A stretch of DNA of 64,000 nt from Hydractinia symbiolongicarpus (GCF_029227915.1 NC_079875.1:8553001-8617000), one strand, 5' to 3'. Positions 1-12,600 are shown, counted from the first letter of the stretch. The notes: generated from the letters alone by a model not told the origin. Numbers and translations: made by a program.

Positions 1-1370
1 GTAATACGTATTCAAAAAATGTAAATCTTAAACAATTTTAGGTAAATGTCCAATTCAAATGTTTTGATTGAAGCAAAAACGTTGAAATCATGTGCGGGTA
101 AAGTGACTCATAACTCCTAATGACTAATTTGTTAATAAGATGGTCGATTAATAATTCTAATTAAGAGAAGTAGAAGGGTCAATAATTCAGGAAAAAGTCA
201 GTATTTATATATACTGTTCTGGTTATCGCGGGAGTATATTCGTTACGGTGTAAACAGAATAAAATGACATTGAAGCCTACTCAATCGGAAATTTTCTTTA
301 GCTCTGTTTCATTTACTTATTTTTCCTCCCGCCTCCAAAATTGAACAAGGATTGTATAAAACACTTTTATCAAAACAGAAAAAAATGTAGCAGATTTCAT
401 ATAAACTGTGTCAACAGTCCTCATAATAATGTGACTTGCAACATTTTTTTGACAAAAGTATTACTCACTTGCTAAATACTTAGTTATTTTTTATCGACTA
501 GTTTTTAACACTACTTTTTGCTGACAAAGTTTAGAAGAACTCTTAAAAAAGAGACACTGTGTGAAACAAGAGTGGATAATAAACATTTCTAAACGTAAAA
601 AAAATGTATCCTTTGCATCCTTTTATTTTGAGACATTTTGATTCTTATTATGCGAAAAAATAAGTCAAGAATCGGTAAAAAACCCTTGAGCAGTGGTTGA
701 TTGGTAAAAAAAGCGTAGAAAACATCAGTTATTTTACTCTTTTCCGGTAAGGTAAGATAACAGATAGGTAATATAGTAAACTAGTCGTTGGACCGTGGAA
801 AAATCAACGGGTTCGCCCGTCCTTTTTATACCGCATCACGTGCGTCTCGCTGTTTGCACACCTAAGCTACCGTTTTGCCTGACAGACACACAGACAGACA
901 GACGTATACGGGTATTATAATATAGATGTTGCCACATTTTATGGAAAATTTGAACAGCTGAATGTTATTACTATAAACACCGAGGACTGAATATACCATA
1001 CTTCTTTATTTAAAATTCTCTAACAAATAAAAATAAATAATGATATTTGTTTAGAAAGAAAGTTGTTTGTAGGACGGATATCATCAACGGCGTCCTTAAG
1101 AATAACACAATAAATATTGCTTTGCAGTTACTAGCTGAACAGCTGTTAAAAGAAACGTTACACTACATGCTTCTGAGAAAAGCCACTTATTAATCATATA
1201 AGCCTTTATATTAGTTGATAGGCATAATTTAAAATCTTCATCAATAATTGTCACGCATGAAAGAAAACATTACTTTCTATAAAATCCTTGAGAGTCATTC
1301 CTGATTAAAATAACAATAACGATAAAACGTGGAGAAATAGGAATAAGCTAAAATTAAATCCAGCCTCAGC
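1..1370. other. Gene-free AT-rich DNA
   Basis: I see no convincing coding exon here. Open frames are short and of low complexity. The only structured part is around 781-925, a repeat end followed by a short GACA-rich tandem tract (CAGACAGACAGACG), as often seen at the edge of dispersed repeats. Confidence 0.6.
781..925 (-). repeat. Dispersed repeat with Helitron-like 3' end
   Basis: Read on the minus strand, this ends in a TTTTTCCACGGTCCAACGACTAG-like terminus, which recurs on the plus strand at about 2165-2193, 27861-27888 and 33839-33865. The other side contains a CAGACAGACAGACG tandem tract and an AT-rich tail. A terminal CTAG followed by T, with a small hairpin just upstream, fits a Helitron 3' end. 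The family assignment is inference. Confidence 0.4.
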
Positions 1371-1519
1371 CCAAGGGATTTTTGACTCTTTAGACTAGAG
1401 GCAACATGAAAACAAGGTTCTCCTTTCTTGTTGATGAGTTGTTGAAGTCAACACATTTCAAAATTCAAACGCCTTAGTGGTTCTTTCCACGGGCTTTATC
1501 GACTACTCTTTTGTGATAA

Positions 1520-2196
1520 TGCAGAGTGTATGTCGGTTTGTGACAGGCAAAGTAAATGTGTTTATTTTCCTTTGATGTAGCCGAAAAGTTATGTCTAATA
1601 TGTTAAATTTTCTGACGTTACGGCACGACGTCTATAACACTAATTTAACGTCAATATCCTATATTAAACTAATAAAGACATTACAGTGCACTTAAAACTT
1701 TGAGGTTAAATAACTTGAAAACGAGGTGGTGACGTTAATGATTTTTTACCGCGTGATTAACTAGGGACCACTTGGGACCAAATAGGTAAGTTTCCCAACC
1801 TGGGTCCCCGAATCCGTTTCGTAATGCATGGGTTGATGACGTCATCAAAAAACTTTTAAACCCTGAACATCTCTGCAGCCGTTTCTCGAAGATAAATGAT
1901 CCTATACATTTTCCCGATCAGCGTTTCAAGATCTATAGGATGAAGGCAACTGGTATACAAATTTCAAAAGAAAAATTAATGGTGTTTTTCCGGGTCTGTC
2001 TGATGTCAGCCAAATTTCGAAACCCTTATATCTCATTAGCCATTCGTCGAAAACATATAATCCTATACATTATTCTGATGAGAGTTTTAAGGTCTAAAAA
2101 TTTTTTTGTATATGCAATGCTGACGTTAGCAAAGCACCCTAAACAATCTGTTTTTCTGCCTGAGCGGATTTTTCCACGGGCCTTATCGACTAGTTA
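1520..2196 (+). repeat. Dispersed repeat family R1, copy a
   Basis: This copy shares long stretches with 30405-30965 and, more weakly, with 6880-7450 and (inverted) 28380-28560. Shared blocks include GTGCACTTAAAACTTTGAGG, a GGGACCA..GGGTCCCCGAATCCGTTTCG block, then GATGACGTCATCAAAAAAC and a GATCCTATACATTTTC block. It ends at CCACGGGCCTTATCGACTAG. It encodes no recognisable protein, although an 85-codon frame runs through it. It is a non-autonomous interspersed repeat. Confidence 0.7.
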
Positions 2197-2199
2197 ACA

Positions 2200-3358
2200 T
2201 ATTAATCATTAAAAACTTATGAAATAATGCAAACAGCTACATATAAAGCAAATGTTTGAAACACAAATGTACGCAACGACCACTGAAAAATCAACTGATA
2301 AAAAGCTTGTAGCCTTCTTACGTAATGACAATTTGTAGTAATTTCAATTAATGCGTTTATTGGAATCCAGTCTCGACACACATAATATTTCTTAGCTACT
2401 TCTTCGTTCTAAAATTTCTAAAGTCATATGGCTTCAATTTAACGTATTTTCATTATTTTTGAAGGGAAAGTCGATTAATAGTTACATATCTAAATCAGAA
2501 TGCAATTGTATGTGATTGTTCACACATATCAACATTTTGAGCATAAACAAAAAACTCTCACTCATTTTTGTTAACTTATTGTGTGATTTTAGGCTAGTAC
2601 TAAATAAAAAAAGGTAAAACATAGATGAAAATGCTATTAAGAAAATATTGAAATGTCTGAACAACGGTTTATGTTTACAATCTTTTAAATTTACTTTCTA
2701 TATTAAAATCATTTTTAAATTATTAGAAACCTTCCGTTACTAAGAGAATACAAATGAATACGTTAACTTCATTGGTGGGTTTAAACAATGACCGAGTCGT
2801 AGCAAAACAACATATCCCCACAGCACTTAGAATGACTATGAGCTGTTATTTTGCTTAAGCTGAAATATTGAAGACGCTAATTAGTGATTCCAATTAGGGA
2901 TTTTTCTTTTGTACATACAGACATAGAATAAATCAATCGATATCTTGCATGCATTTGGTAAGCCGTCGACGAAATTGCTGAGACTTTAGAATAAATTAAA
3001 TCTCACGATTTGTGAGACTATAATCAAAATCTGTAATTGCAGTTCTTGAGATGACTAAAATTAAGAAATTTTAGAAAATAAACATTTTTAATTTTGCTTT
3101 TTTCTAATAATGTAATTTAAGCTAGCAATGATCGTGAATTATCATCAATTAAAAATGTATCTCTCTACATTTTGTTATTAAATGTTAACCATTCTCATCA
3201 AGCGTTGATAAAAAAACACATTGCGTAGACTGTGTTTAATCGCATGATGCCACTTTATCATTTATTGTGACGAAGCGTTGAATTGTTAAAGAAATAAATA
3301 GAGAACTACCAAACAGTAACGATAAGGCGTAAAAAACACTCAGAATTTACACTCAGAA
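2200..3358. other. Gene-free AT-rich DNA
   Basis: There are only short low-complexity frames here. I found no conserved protein, RNA gene or clear repeat end between the R1 copy and the transposon that starts near 3369. Confidence 0.6.
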
Positions 3359-3370
3359 TTAGTGCATTAT

Positions 3371-3395
3371 TTTAAAGGTAGTGTCTGCTACAAAA
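3371..3395 (+). repeat. Left terminal inverted repeat
   Basis: The core AGGTAGTGTCTGCTACAAAA is preceded by TTTAA. It pairs without mismatch with 6347-6371 on the opposite strand. Confidence 0.9.
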
Positions 3396-3941
3396 CTTAA
3401 AGTTAGTTTACATAAAGAAAACATGTTATTATTAACGGTTAAAATTTAATAAATACAAAGTACCAGTGTAATGTTGTTCTTTTAAATTTGAGAGTTTCCT
3501 CCTCGTGTAGCTACATTAGTTCGCCATATTGTAAACACGACTGCGCATGAATGCGAGGCTTATCTAATATGTCCCCGCTTACGTCAGTGTCCAGGTTCAA
3601 AATCGGGACCGAAAACATGGGGAATGTATGAAGAACAAATTTAATTTGTAATGCCGAAGATTTAAAAATTAACCCCCGGCTACGAGCCAGACGCTTTCGA
3701 ATAAAAAATGTATCGTCTGCGATAAGTATTTTTGGATCATGAAAGGCTATTGACAGACTGCAAAAATAGAAATCACAAATTAATAACATGAATCCTTAAA
3801 TTTATTTAACGGAAATAAGTAAATTTATCTGTCAAAGTATGTACATAAACAAGCAATAGAATAATTTTATTTTTATTTTTTCTTAAACATTTTTGAATGC
3901 TGTGGGTTTTAAACAATGCGAAACGTTGAAGATTATGCTAG

Positions 3942-5042
3942 TATGAACACAGTTCCCAAGCGATGGAAAAAGAAGGGTTTCTGCGTTGCATAAATACCAT
4001 CCAAAGCGATCTGGATGTTAAGATCCGCGTTATATCGACAGACCGCCATGTTTCCATTAAAAAATTGATGCAAACTGATCCAAGGTTTAAACACATCATC
4101 CACCAGTTTGACCCTTGGCACATTGGTAAAGGAATTTTGAAAAAAATGATAAAGGCATCCAAAAAGAAAGGTAACAAACGTAACACCACTTGCCTATATT
4201 CACATCAAGCTGCGAACTGGAATATTTTAATGTTTTTGTTGTTGTTTCAGATTTTCAGCTTCTTGCACGATGGGCTCCAGCAGTGGTTAACCACTTATAT
4301 TGGTCCATCGCTACGTGTAAAGGGGACGGGAAAGAATTGGCTGAAAGATTTGTGTCAGTCGTCCATCATACTGCAAATAAACACACATTTCCACAAAATT
4401 CAATTTATAAAGAATGCGAACACCAGAAGTTAACGGACGAGGATAAGCGGCAAAAAGAATGGTTTCAAATGGGATCCCCTGCGCACAATGTATTGATCCA
4501 TATTGTTACGCAAAAAACACTCGTCAAAGATCTAGAGCAAATGAACGAACAAATTCACACGACCATGCTCGAAGTTTTTCATTCCTTGAAGATTAGATAT
4601 CTTCCAAAAAGTTCGATCTTCGGAATGGAAAAAATGATCGCTGGAACACAATTAGCAATCCTCGACCATAATAATTGTAGAAGGGAACAGGTAAAAAAAT
4701 ACTTAAATCTTCTCTACAAGATATGTTAATAGAGTGTTAAATTTTATGTTTCGTTCACAGAAATATCAGGTGGATGATGAAGGTACAGCAACACCGCTGT
4801 TTCAAATTGCGTACTCTAAACCAACCAAACGATTTGTGGCTAAACCAGTTAAAGAGGAAAAAGAAATAGGATATCTATTTTACATAATTCAAAAAAAAAT
4901 TTTGCGTGCATCATCTGGAAGTAAAGCCAGCGCATCGAAGAGAAAGAAACGTCAATACGACAAGAAAATTGCTCCTGTCGCACGACCAGATAGAGAAGAA
5001 ATTATATCAAATTCGATAAAATACAAGCGTATAAAGTTGTAA
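3942..5042 (+). CDS. DDE-type transposase, C-terminal part, three exons
   Basis: Exons are about 3942-4170, 4251-4690 and 4761-5042. All junctions are GT..AG and in phase, and the last exon ends at TAA. Exon 1 opens in frame right after a possible acceptor (TGCTAG, to 3941) and holds SSQAMEKEGF and ISTDRHVSIKKLM, then HQFDPWHIGKGILKKM. From memory of the family, this is the D..H/WH signature of a transposase common in fish and invertebrate genomes. Exon 2 carries VVNHLYWS, EWFQMGSPAHNVLIHIV and LEVFHSLKIRYLPKS, also typical. Exon 3 ends in a basic nuclear-type tail (SKRKKRQYDKK). The usual N-terminal half (zinc finger or THAP plus first catalytic region) is not visible in the 550 bp left of exon 1. 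It is either in exons I cannot see or deleted, so the product may be non-functional. Recognition is from motifs only. Confidence 0.8.
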
Positions 5043-5187
5043 ATAGTTAGTACAAAAACAGAATACAAACGTTTTTTTTAGAACGTAAAAGGCCGCAATA
5101 AGATATTAATTCTGAGCAACAAATATTTTATAGTCCATCTTCTCTTTTATATATGTTACACTTAACGGTTATATTTAAAAACAAAAT

Positions 5188-5976
5188 TTAATTGTCTCCA
5201 CTCCAAGAAAAGTCCACCTCTGAGACTCCTGTCTCTTCACAAAAACCCACGTACTTTCCATCAGGGCTCGGGTATTCTTGACGAATCCTCGTTACTACAC
5301 AAGCTGGGATCACTCGACGTACACTTCTTCCTAATCTGGTGTGGATAAACCAACAAAACTGCCGATAAGCAGCGTATCTATAAGATCTAAACATAACAGC
5401 AAATAGTCATCTACTCCAGTTACGGCCATTGCATAAATACATGTTGTAATATTAATACCTGTTGGAAACATTATTCCTGCTTGATAAACCACGACTTTCT
5501 CTATCGTGCAAGCCCACTAACGCCGTCCAAAGGTTGTTTTTCAAGAGCACGACTGGTACAAAGTCAGGATGGTCAAGTATGCAATGTTTGTCTATAATAA
5601 AATATAGGAACGTCGATTATTATAAAAACATTTATACTAGTCATGCGTTTACAGTGTCTCTGCCGCCCCCTCCTTAGAGACAAAAAAGTAGGCTGGAAAC
5701 GAGATATAGGTAACTGTTCTTACCGTTCAGATGGGCGTACTTTATCTCGTCAATTTCATGACAACAAATGCATTCTTGCTGCGATGGCATAACCTTGCAG
5801 TTTTTACATAAGCACCACTTGTCCTTATTCAAGGTACTTCTTGGAGGTTTCGCACTTTCTTCATCCTCGTCAGATGAGTCATTAAATTCGGGCATTTCAT
5901 TTGCGCCAGGCGCTCTCTGGGGCTCATACTGAAACCCTATAACGTTCGGTTTATTGGATAGTCTAGATTGCGCCAT
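5188..5976 (-). CDS. P2X7-tail-like (P2RX7 C-terminal domain) protein, three exons
   Basis: Exons on the minus strand are 5976-5724, 5591-5459 and 5386-5188. The splice phases join cleanly to 194 residues ending at TAA. The start is ATG, MAQSRLSNKPNVIGFQYEP. An acidic linker (NDSSDEDEE) precedes a cysteine cluster, WCLCKNCKVMPSQQECICCHE at roughly residues 53-73. Exon 2 reads KHCILDHPDFVPVVLLKNNL, and exon 3 reads RYAAYRQFCWFIHTRLGR then VIPACVVTRIRQEYPSPDGKY. This is the zinc-binding cytoplasmic domain otherwise known from the P2X7 receptor tail. Invertebrate genomes often carry it as stand-alone 'P2X purinoceptor 7-like' genes without the channel. No membrane segments or channel part are present here. 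Lying inside the inverted repeats, it is cargo or an accessory gene of the transposon; its function there is unknown. Confidence 0.85.
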
Positions 5977-6346
5977 TATTTAAAATTAAAACCGCCTAGT
6001 TTTAAAGACCTATAAATGATTTGAAGAATATTTTTATAACCTTCTCCCGCCTGAAAGAAAAAAAAAAAAGGAAAAGTTTTTATTTTCAGGGGGGCTTGTC
6101 GCGTTTGTCGCGTTTTCGCATGTTCGGTCTTTCAAATCAACCAACCACTGACGTCAAATGCATAATTACGCATAATAATTATTTTTACCAGGCCTTTTTT
6201 CGCGCATGTTATTCAGAACGTCTCTAGCTGTGCTTCGACATGGCCAAGTAAAAAAGTTTTGTTTATATGTATTTCCAGAGATTAATAAAAAAAGGTATGT
6301 CATTTCTTTATTTGTATATCTATATCAGTTAATATAAAAGTTTTTA

Positions 6347-6371
6347 TTTTGTAGCAGACACTACCTTTAAA
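6347..6371 (-). repeat. Right terminal inverted repeat
   Basis: This is the exact inverse of 3371-3395. The sequence TTAGTGCATT follows five bases outside it and also precedes the left repeat. Confidence 0.9.
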
Positions 6372-6386
6372 GAAGTTTAGTGCATT

Positions 6387-7480
6387 GCCTTTCCGCTCTT
6401 TAAAATGAAATCTAATATGACTTGTGTGTAACGGCAGCAAAATTAGAAATTAGCCGTCCTGTTTTATCATACTTTGTCCATAAGTGTAGCTAGCTATGAT
6501 CGTAGACATATTCCTGTTTTGTACCTAGCTCACTTACCAGCTAGAAATATAATATCAATAAATTCTATGATTAATAAAATGGAAATAACTTTAAATCAAA
6601 TAAAGTTTTTAAACCCAATATCTCCTAAACCGTTCATCGAAAACACACGTGGTTCCACACATTATTTAGATTATAGTTTCATGCTCTATCCAATAGAAGT
6701 AACTGTAAAACAAATTTTTGAAAGAAAATGTTTTAGTTATTGATGGGTCCATTTCTGACGTCATTGAAATTAAAATGGTGATTAGTTTTTATTGTTTTTT
6801 GTCTAAGTGAATTTTTCCATGGATTTCCAGTAGATTTTTAATATTGATAGGCTAATTTTGTGTATCCCTCTGTCTGTTTGCACCAGGTAAAGTGAATATG
6901 TTTCATTTGATGTGGCCGTAAAACTTCTATATCTTTTTCACCTTTCCTTACGTTAGGGCACAACGTCAATACATTACCTTGGCGTCAATAGCTTATTAAT
7001 ATAAACGAACCTTATAATGCACTTATAATTTTAGGCTAGATATCTTTTAAACAAAACTTATTTTAAAACTTATATTATTGTGCAATAACTAGAACCACCT
7101 TGGTCCAAAATTGGACCAAGTTCCTGAAGCTGGGTCAACCCACCTGTTTCGAAAGATCCGGGATTATGACGTCATCAATAAATATTTAAAAACGAACATC
7201 TCTTTAAACTTTCGTTAAAAGTACAGTTCCTAACGGATAAACAAATTTAAGAATATATTTTTCTGAATATTGGTGAATATTTGCAGGAGGAGGAAAAATT
7301 TCGAAACCGTAACATCTTCTTTCATTTTGAGCTCTACACGATAGACGCAACGGTTAAACAATTTTTTTAAAAAATCACATGTTCTTGTGATTCGACGGAC
7401 CATTGGCGTCATCAAAATTTAAATGACACGTTTTCCCACTGTTCTTTTGTTTAAGTGGATCCACATCCGCATACTGTTAT
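6387..7480 (+). repeat. R1-related repeat, copy b, and flanking gene-free DNA
   Basis: The block around 6880-7450 aligns with R1 copy a. Shared pieces include CTGTTTGCACCAGGTAAAGTG, TTTGATGTGGCCGTAAAACT, GGCACAACGTCAATAC and GCTGGGTCAACCCACCTGTTTCG, then ATTATGACGTCATCAATAAA. The copy is more diverged than a and c and lacks the clean CTAG end. The first 490 bases hold no recognisable gene. Confidence 0.6.
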
Positions 7481-8836
7481 AAGAGAAAAAGCGTGTTCGT
7501 CGTGAAAACTTTTTTTCCGTAAAAATAGAAATGAAAGTTTTATGTGGTTTATAATGAATCAATATAATGATCAATAACATTTTTTTAAGTATTGTCTATC
7601 AAGATAATTTAAAATTAAAATGACCAGGCAATTTGTTTTGTTTGGTCTTTCACTTTTCGTTTCCACTGACTTACTTTTATTTATTTATTTATTCTGTAAA
7701 AAAAAGGTTTTTCATTGCACTTGATTTGAGAAAAATCCTATGCTCTATGATCAAACCAAAGGCAATCTCTGATTTAACCGGCTACATATTGTAGCATATT
7801 TCCTAGCCTATGTAGATATTTTGGTAAGGTTTATGAAGCCAATTTTTTATTTCGAGGTATTTTCCCTTTTGGCAATGGATGAAAAGAGCAGAAGTTGGTG
7901 GACAATTGTATATTGTCCACATATAAACACCTATATACAACAGTTTTATTTGCAGGTTAAAAGAAAACCTGCAGTTAGCAAATTTTAACTCAAAGTTATT
8001 TGTTTTGTGTTAACGCGAAATTAATATTATCTTGGTTTTTTAATCTCAGTGAGGCAAGTTGAACTTTCAGTTCCCATTCTCGGAAGTGAAGTCTAGCTAA
8101 CGTCTAGAAGTTTTTTTTGAAGGATTTTCGCCTGTCCTGGCATGTTTCTTATTATATTCTAGACCCCACGACCTCGTATAGTATTACTATTCGCGAACAT
8201 GTCAATTTACTTTAGAATTGACATGTTTTGACACTTTATATATATATTTGCTACAAAACTAAACATGCGTAAAATACAATTCTGCCACATCGGAGTAAGT
8301 AAAAACATTCCAAGGAAAGTTATAAATTTGTTTTATCTTCTAATTATAACCCTAGCATAGGATATTATTTCTTATCAATTGTCAAAACACATCATAAAAT
8401 TTGAAGGGGTAGTTTCCAGTAGTATTGTAGAACACACGGAAAGTATGGGATCAAATGTTCCGCATGCTGGTGTTACAGGAAAGGCTTTTTCTAATTCCAT
8501 GCAAACTGCAAAATCACTTTTACATGTTCTTCAAAAGTTAAACATACCACATACTAGCTATTAGAATATTTAATACAAGGTCAGAAAATTAAAATTTACA
8601 AATTTTACGTTCTGAGCTATAATTATTTCTTTATCCTAGCCATATATAGGTACTTTGAATTAAAATAGCAAATAAAATAACTTGAGATACATTTATTCTA
8701 ATAAAATGAGACAGAGAAAATTAACTGGGCGTGTTTTAAGCACCGAAATAACTGATATATTTGCATAACACTATGTTTTCTTCGCTGTAGTTTTGCCATT
8801 TCTTGTTATTAATGTAGTTGATTGACAACCTTTAAG
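7481..8836. other. Gene-free interval with short hairpins
   Basis: No convincing gene is present. Small inverted repeats are visible: GTGGACAATTGTATATTGTCCAC near 7899-7921, GCAGGTT/AACCTGC near 7952-7972, and CATGTCAATT/AATTGACATG near 8199-8228. A 61-codon frame at 8379-8564 looks weakly protein-like but has no recognisable relative or splice context. Confidence 0.5.
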
Positions 8837-8840
8837 TTAA

Positions 8841-9434
8841 CCCTATTTGGTATGGGGGGGGGAGGGAGATAAAGTGCCCGGGGCATTTTCAAAGTCTCAT
8901 AACTTTTTAATTACTGGATGAAATTCCTTGAAATTTTTTGACTTTTCCTAACTTTTATTGCACTTTCGGGAATTTTTTTTTTTAACATGTCCTGTTAATG
9001 TCACTTTTTTATTCCATGACAGATACTAACACCAAGGTTCTGAAATATCGATTTTTCAAAAAAATTATTTCTTTAAAATTTAAATTCTGATCGATTTACA
9101 TTTTCTCCCTAGAGAAATGCTTCATAATACCTGTAAATCTTTCTAATAATATCTTACATTCTTTTATTAGTTTTCTTTAATAACTAGTACTGTGAATAGT
9201 GTTGAAAAAGATAAAAACACGGGAAGTTCAAAAAAAGACATGTTTTCTTTGACCAATGTCTTATTATGACGTCATCACTTCCTGTGATCACATGTCAACC
9301 CAAATATTTTGTCACCAATTAAGTTACAACATATTGATGCTTCTTTGTGCCAAGTTTCGTCACTTAAAACCAAACAGAAAAAAAAGGTACAGCCCCATAC
9401 TTACAAGGGTCAAAAAAGCCCATACCAAATAGGG
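8841..9434. mobile_element. TTAA-flanked MITE (piggyBac-like ends)
   Basis: A perfect 16 bp inverted repeat, CCCTATTTGGTATGGG at 8841-8856 and its inverse at 9419-9434, is directly flanked by TTAA on both sides (8837-8840 and 9435-9438). The interior has no transposase. CCC-starting ends with TTAA duplications are typical of piggyBac-like elements. Relatives with the same end sequence lie at 35551-35836, 46850-47149, 49935-50025 and, degraded, 23264-23769. Confidence 0.85.
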
Positions 9435-9668
9435 TTAACACTCTACTTTCATTAACAGGATATTAATAACTAGGAAAAGTTATACGTCGTGCATACTGCA
9501 AAAATGAATTAAGAAATAAAAAAATACGTACAATATACGTTAAACTAATTGCTGGCGTTCTGATCAGCATTTATGTAGTTGTTAAGGAGAGTGGTAGACT
9601 TGATGTAGTGTGGTAGAGGGAATTCAGGCATATTGCGTCGTACTCACTCACATAATCAAAACAATTCT

Positions 9669-12600
9669 TTAATTTGCATGAGGTTTCTTGCACAGTGCAA
9701 GTAGTGTTATAAAAATAATTATCAGCAATGGTAATAGCAGTACTATATGCTCTACCCAGACAAAAACCATTGCCATAGTGTTAATAGCTGGTACACTGGA
9801 TTGGTCGTTCATGTAAAGAAAGGCAAAGAATAGATTTTCTACATTAAGAAATATTAAACATGAAAGTGATCCTGTTTCCAAGTGGTTCAAGATTCGCGTG
9901 CGGTATGGTAAAACATACAGATGATGTAGAAGACATACATGGAACACCAGCAATGTAAAAAACAATTTTGATATTGGGTTCACGACAAACGCACACAAGG
10001 CAGCTATAATTATTCGTCGACCAATCAACACAGCTTCCCAATTCAATTGACCATTTTTGTTGGAAATATAAGGACCAATAAAAATCTCTGTTACCTTGTC
10101 GATATCTTCCGTGTTAGTCATGACGTCCAATGTATTATTGGTACATAAAGAACGTAAGTAATAATATAATGATATTGGTGAAATAGCGAAAGATAGGTAA
10201 AATTGGTTAAGAGTAATTTAATTTCTTCGTAACATATTAACAGAAACATGCACAGAAATTGTAAAAGGTATTATCCATAATATAGTTACAACCAAAATGC
10301 AATATTGCCACCAGTTGTAGCATGCGATATCTCCCTGCATGTATAAGTAATTTTTATCGTTTATTGACACACAGTTTAACATGTGAAAGCAAAATACATT
10401 CACTGCAGTACAGCCAAGCAAACCAACTTGGATTGAGCAAATGCATATGTTTTTCATGATTTTGTGTATCGTCGTTCCAGAAGGCACTACATCAAGATTT
10501 CTTCTGTTTTTATAACGCAGAAATATTTTTATGATTGCAACTAATGCAAGGAGAATTAGAAAGATAATAAATACATTACCAAGCTTTATCGATGCTTTTG
10601 ACAGCGCATCAAGATCTTTCATTGGACACAAATTTGATATGTTAAGTTGGCTTGATTGGAAATTAAAAAAATTTGATATAGTGTGTTTAATATGTATTAT
10701 GTAACTATGCCCCTTTTCTTCCGGTGCATTTATTTCTATCAAAGCTTGCATTTGATAAAAGAAAAATGTGATATTTTTTAACCCCAAAATGCAAACGTTT
10801 GTTTGTCTTCCTTCAGTCTCTAATACAGCAGCATTGCTGAAGTGACAATCTTCCTCTTCATAAATGTTAGTTTCTTTCATGTTCTCATCCATGCTATCTT
10901 GAAAACGCGTGTATTGATATAAATCATTGATAATTCCCGCCTTTTTTCTCCCACACTTCAGCTTGCGTAAGTTCTCGTACAAAGTCTTAAATATAATCTT
11001 AAAGTACATTAAAAAAACCACGTAGAATACGGCATATGCTACGTACAATATCCAAAACAACCACTGATTGCATCTGTTCTTTCTTACACAACTATTACTA
11101 AAATAATTCAACGTGTGTCCGTTTTCACAAGCTCCACAAAGTATTCCTGTTCGTTTTTTGTTACAAGTGTTGTATGAAACACATTTTTTTGTCTTTTCAG
11201 AGCAGCAATATGCAGTGGGACAAGGTAAGAATTCTATTTCTTTGCTTTTTCCAATATATCCCCAAAAATTCCCTTTACTCTGTATCCCATACTCACACTT
11301 CCCTCCAGGAGGACATCTAAAGCACCTGAAATCTGACTTTTTTACGACAAGTTTGTTTTCTGACATCGTCCTGTTTACCATTGACAATGTAACACTATCG
11401 CCTTTCAGACTATACATTTTTCTTTCACATCTGCGACATTGGAATGCAATTGTAGGCTTAAAGTAAGCGATACCAAAATTGTGGGGACAAAACAGAGAAA
11501 GGTTATCAAAATTATCTTCCCCATATCTAAATTTGTCGTCCAAACGTATCCCATCTAGTACTGGAGCATCTAGAACTGTCTTGTCTATAATTATTGATAC
11601 ATCTGTGTTGCTTATTTGCGCACCAGTATTAATGATTATTCCGGTCGTTAAAGGACTATGAGTTGTGCCAATAAAGCGTACGGAATTTAAATAGAAAGCC
11701 CTATCGTAACGAGTAACTTGCGTTTTGATGTAAATACTGCCGCCGGTAATATTAGCTGAGTTGTAAAAAAATGTAGATGAATTAACAACACTAGCACCTT
11801 TTCCTTTATAGACATATATAGCGCCACCAGTGCCGGCAGTATTAAAAGAAAAGAACGAGTTGTGAACATTCGAAAAGTCGGTATTGTAAATAAACACGGC
11901 ACCACCTCGAATACCTTCATTCCTTTCAAATGAAGAATTATAAATTGTCAACCTAAAGGCTGAATATACTCGTACAGCTGAAGTTTGAAAACCTGAAAAC
12001 TTGAGTTTATTCAATACGATTGTGAAACATTTAACTGTCTTAACTCCAAACATGTATCTTTGATACGGATCATTATCTGCTTGAAACGTAGACGCTTCTA
12101 TTTTGATGGCAGAATTTTGGCGATTACAGTGTATTAAAATCCCAAGAGAACATTTAAATATGCTTTTTGTGACCTTGATTTTAATTGTTTTTTTTGCCCA
12201 ACTGTCCACCAATGCATTATTCTTCTCTCCGTTACCATAAAAAGTGCAGGAGTCTATAACAATCAGCAAGTTTCCAACATAAACACTTCTAATAAGATTT
12301 GAGCGTTTTATTAAACTATGATGTATACGTATTTCAACAGATTCTACATGGTTTCTTCTAGTATTAAAAATGAATTCAGTTAAATTGTTAAAGCTGCAGT
12401 TGGCGATTATTGCACTAAAAGATGAGTTGCAATCCAGAAGTGGAGTTTTAATAAAATGAATGTGCTCAATTTTTAAATAGATATGCTTATTACTGTATGT
12501 ACGGAATAAATACTCTTGATATTTGCCTTGGTGTACCGTCTTGATGACAGGACGAATTTTTTTACCCCCGTAGGAAGTGATTGTAATGCTTGATTTAAGG

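Larger units (their letters stand above)
3359..6386. mobile_element. Complete TTAA-flanked DNA transposon (Kolobok-like) with two convergent genes
   Basis: The left end has TTAA then AGGTAGTGTCTGCTACAAAA (3376-3395). The right end has the exact reverse complement at 6347-6366, followed by TTAA. Adding flanking T/A bases gives a perfect 25 bp inverted match (3371-3395 and 6347-6371). A 10 bp direct repeat TTAGTGCATT lies just outside on both sides (3359-3368 and 6377-6386). Inside are a spliced transposase on the plus strand (3942-5042) and a spliced P2X7-tail-like gene on the minus strand (5976-5188), ending tail to tail. TTAA target duplications are typical of Kolobok and piggyBac elements. 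The transposase does not look like piggyBac, so Kolobok is my inference. The 10 bp repeat would instead suggest a Mutator-like target duplication. The ends are well preserved, so the insertion is probably fairly young. Confidence 0.8.

Noticed and set aside
1940-2197. 85-codon plus-strand frame
   Set aside because: It lies wholly within an R1 repeat copy. The matching region of copy c has a different frame structure, so it is not a conserved protein.
3511-4189. Minus-strand frames at the left of the transposon
   Set aside because: They are antisense to the transposase exon or non-coding sequence near the left end. No motif is seen.
11113-11929. Frames on both strands inside the membrane-protein exon
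   Set aside because: They are shadows of the long minus-strand exon, whose protein has clear domain structure.
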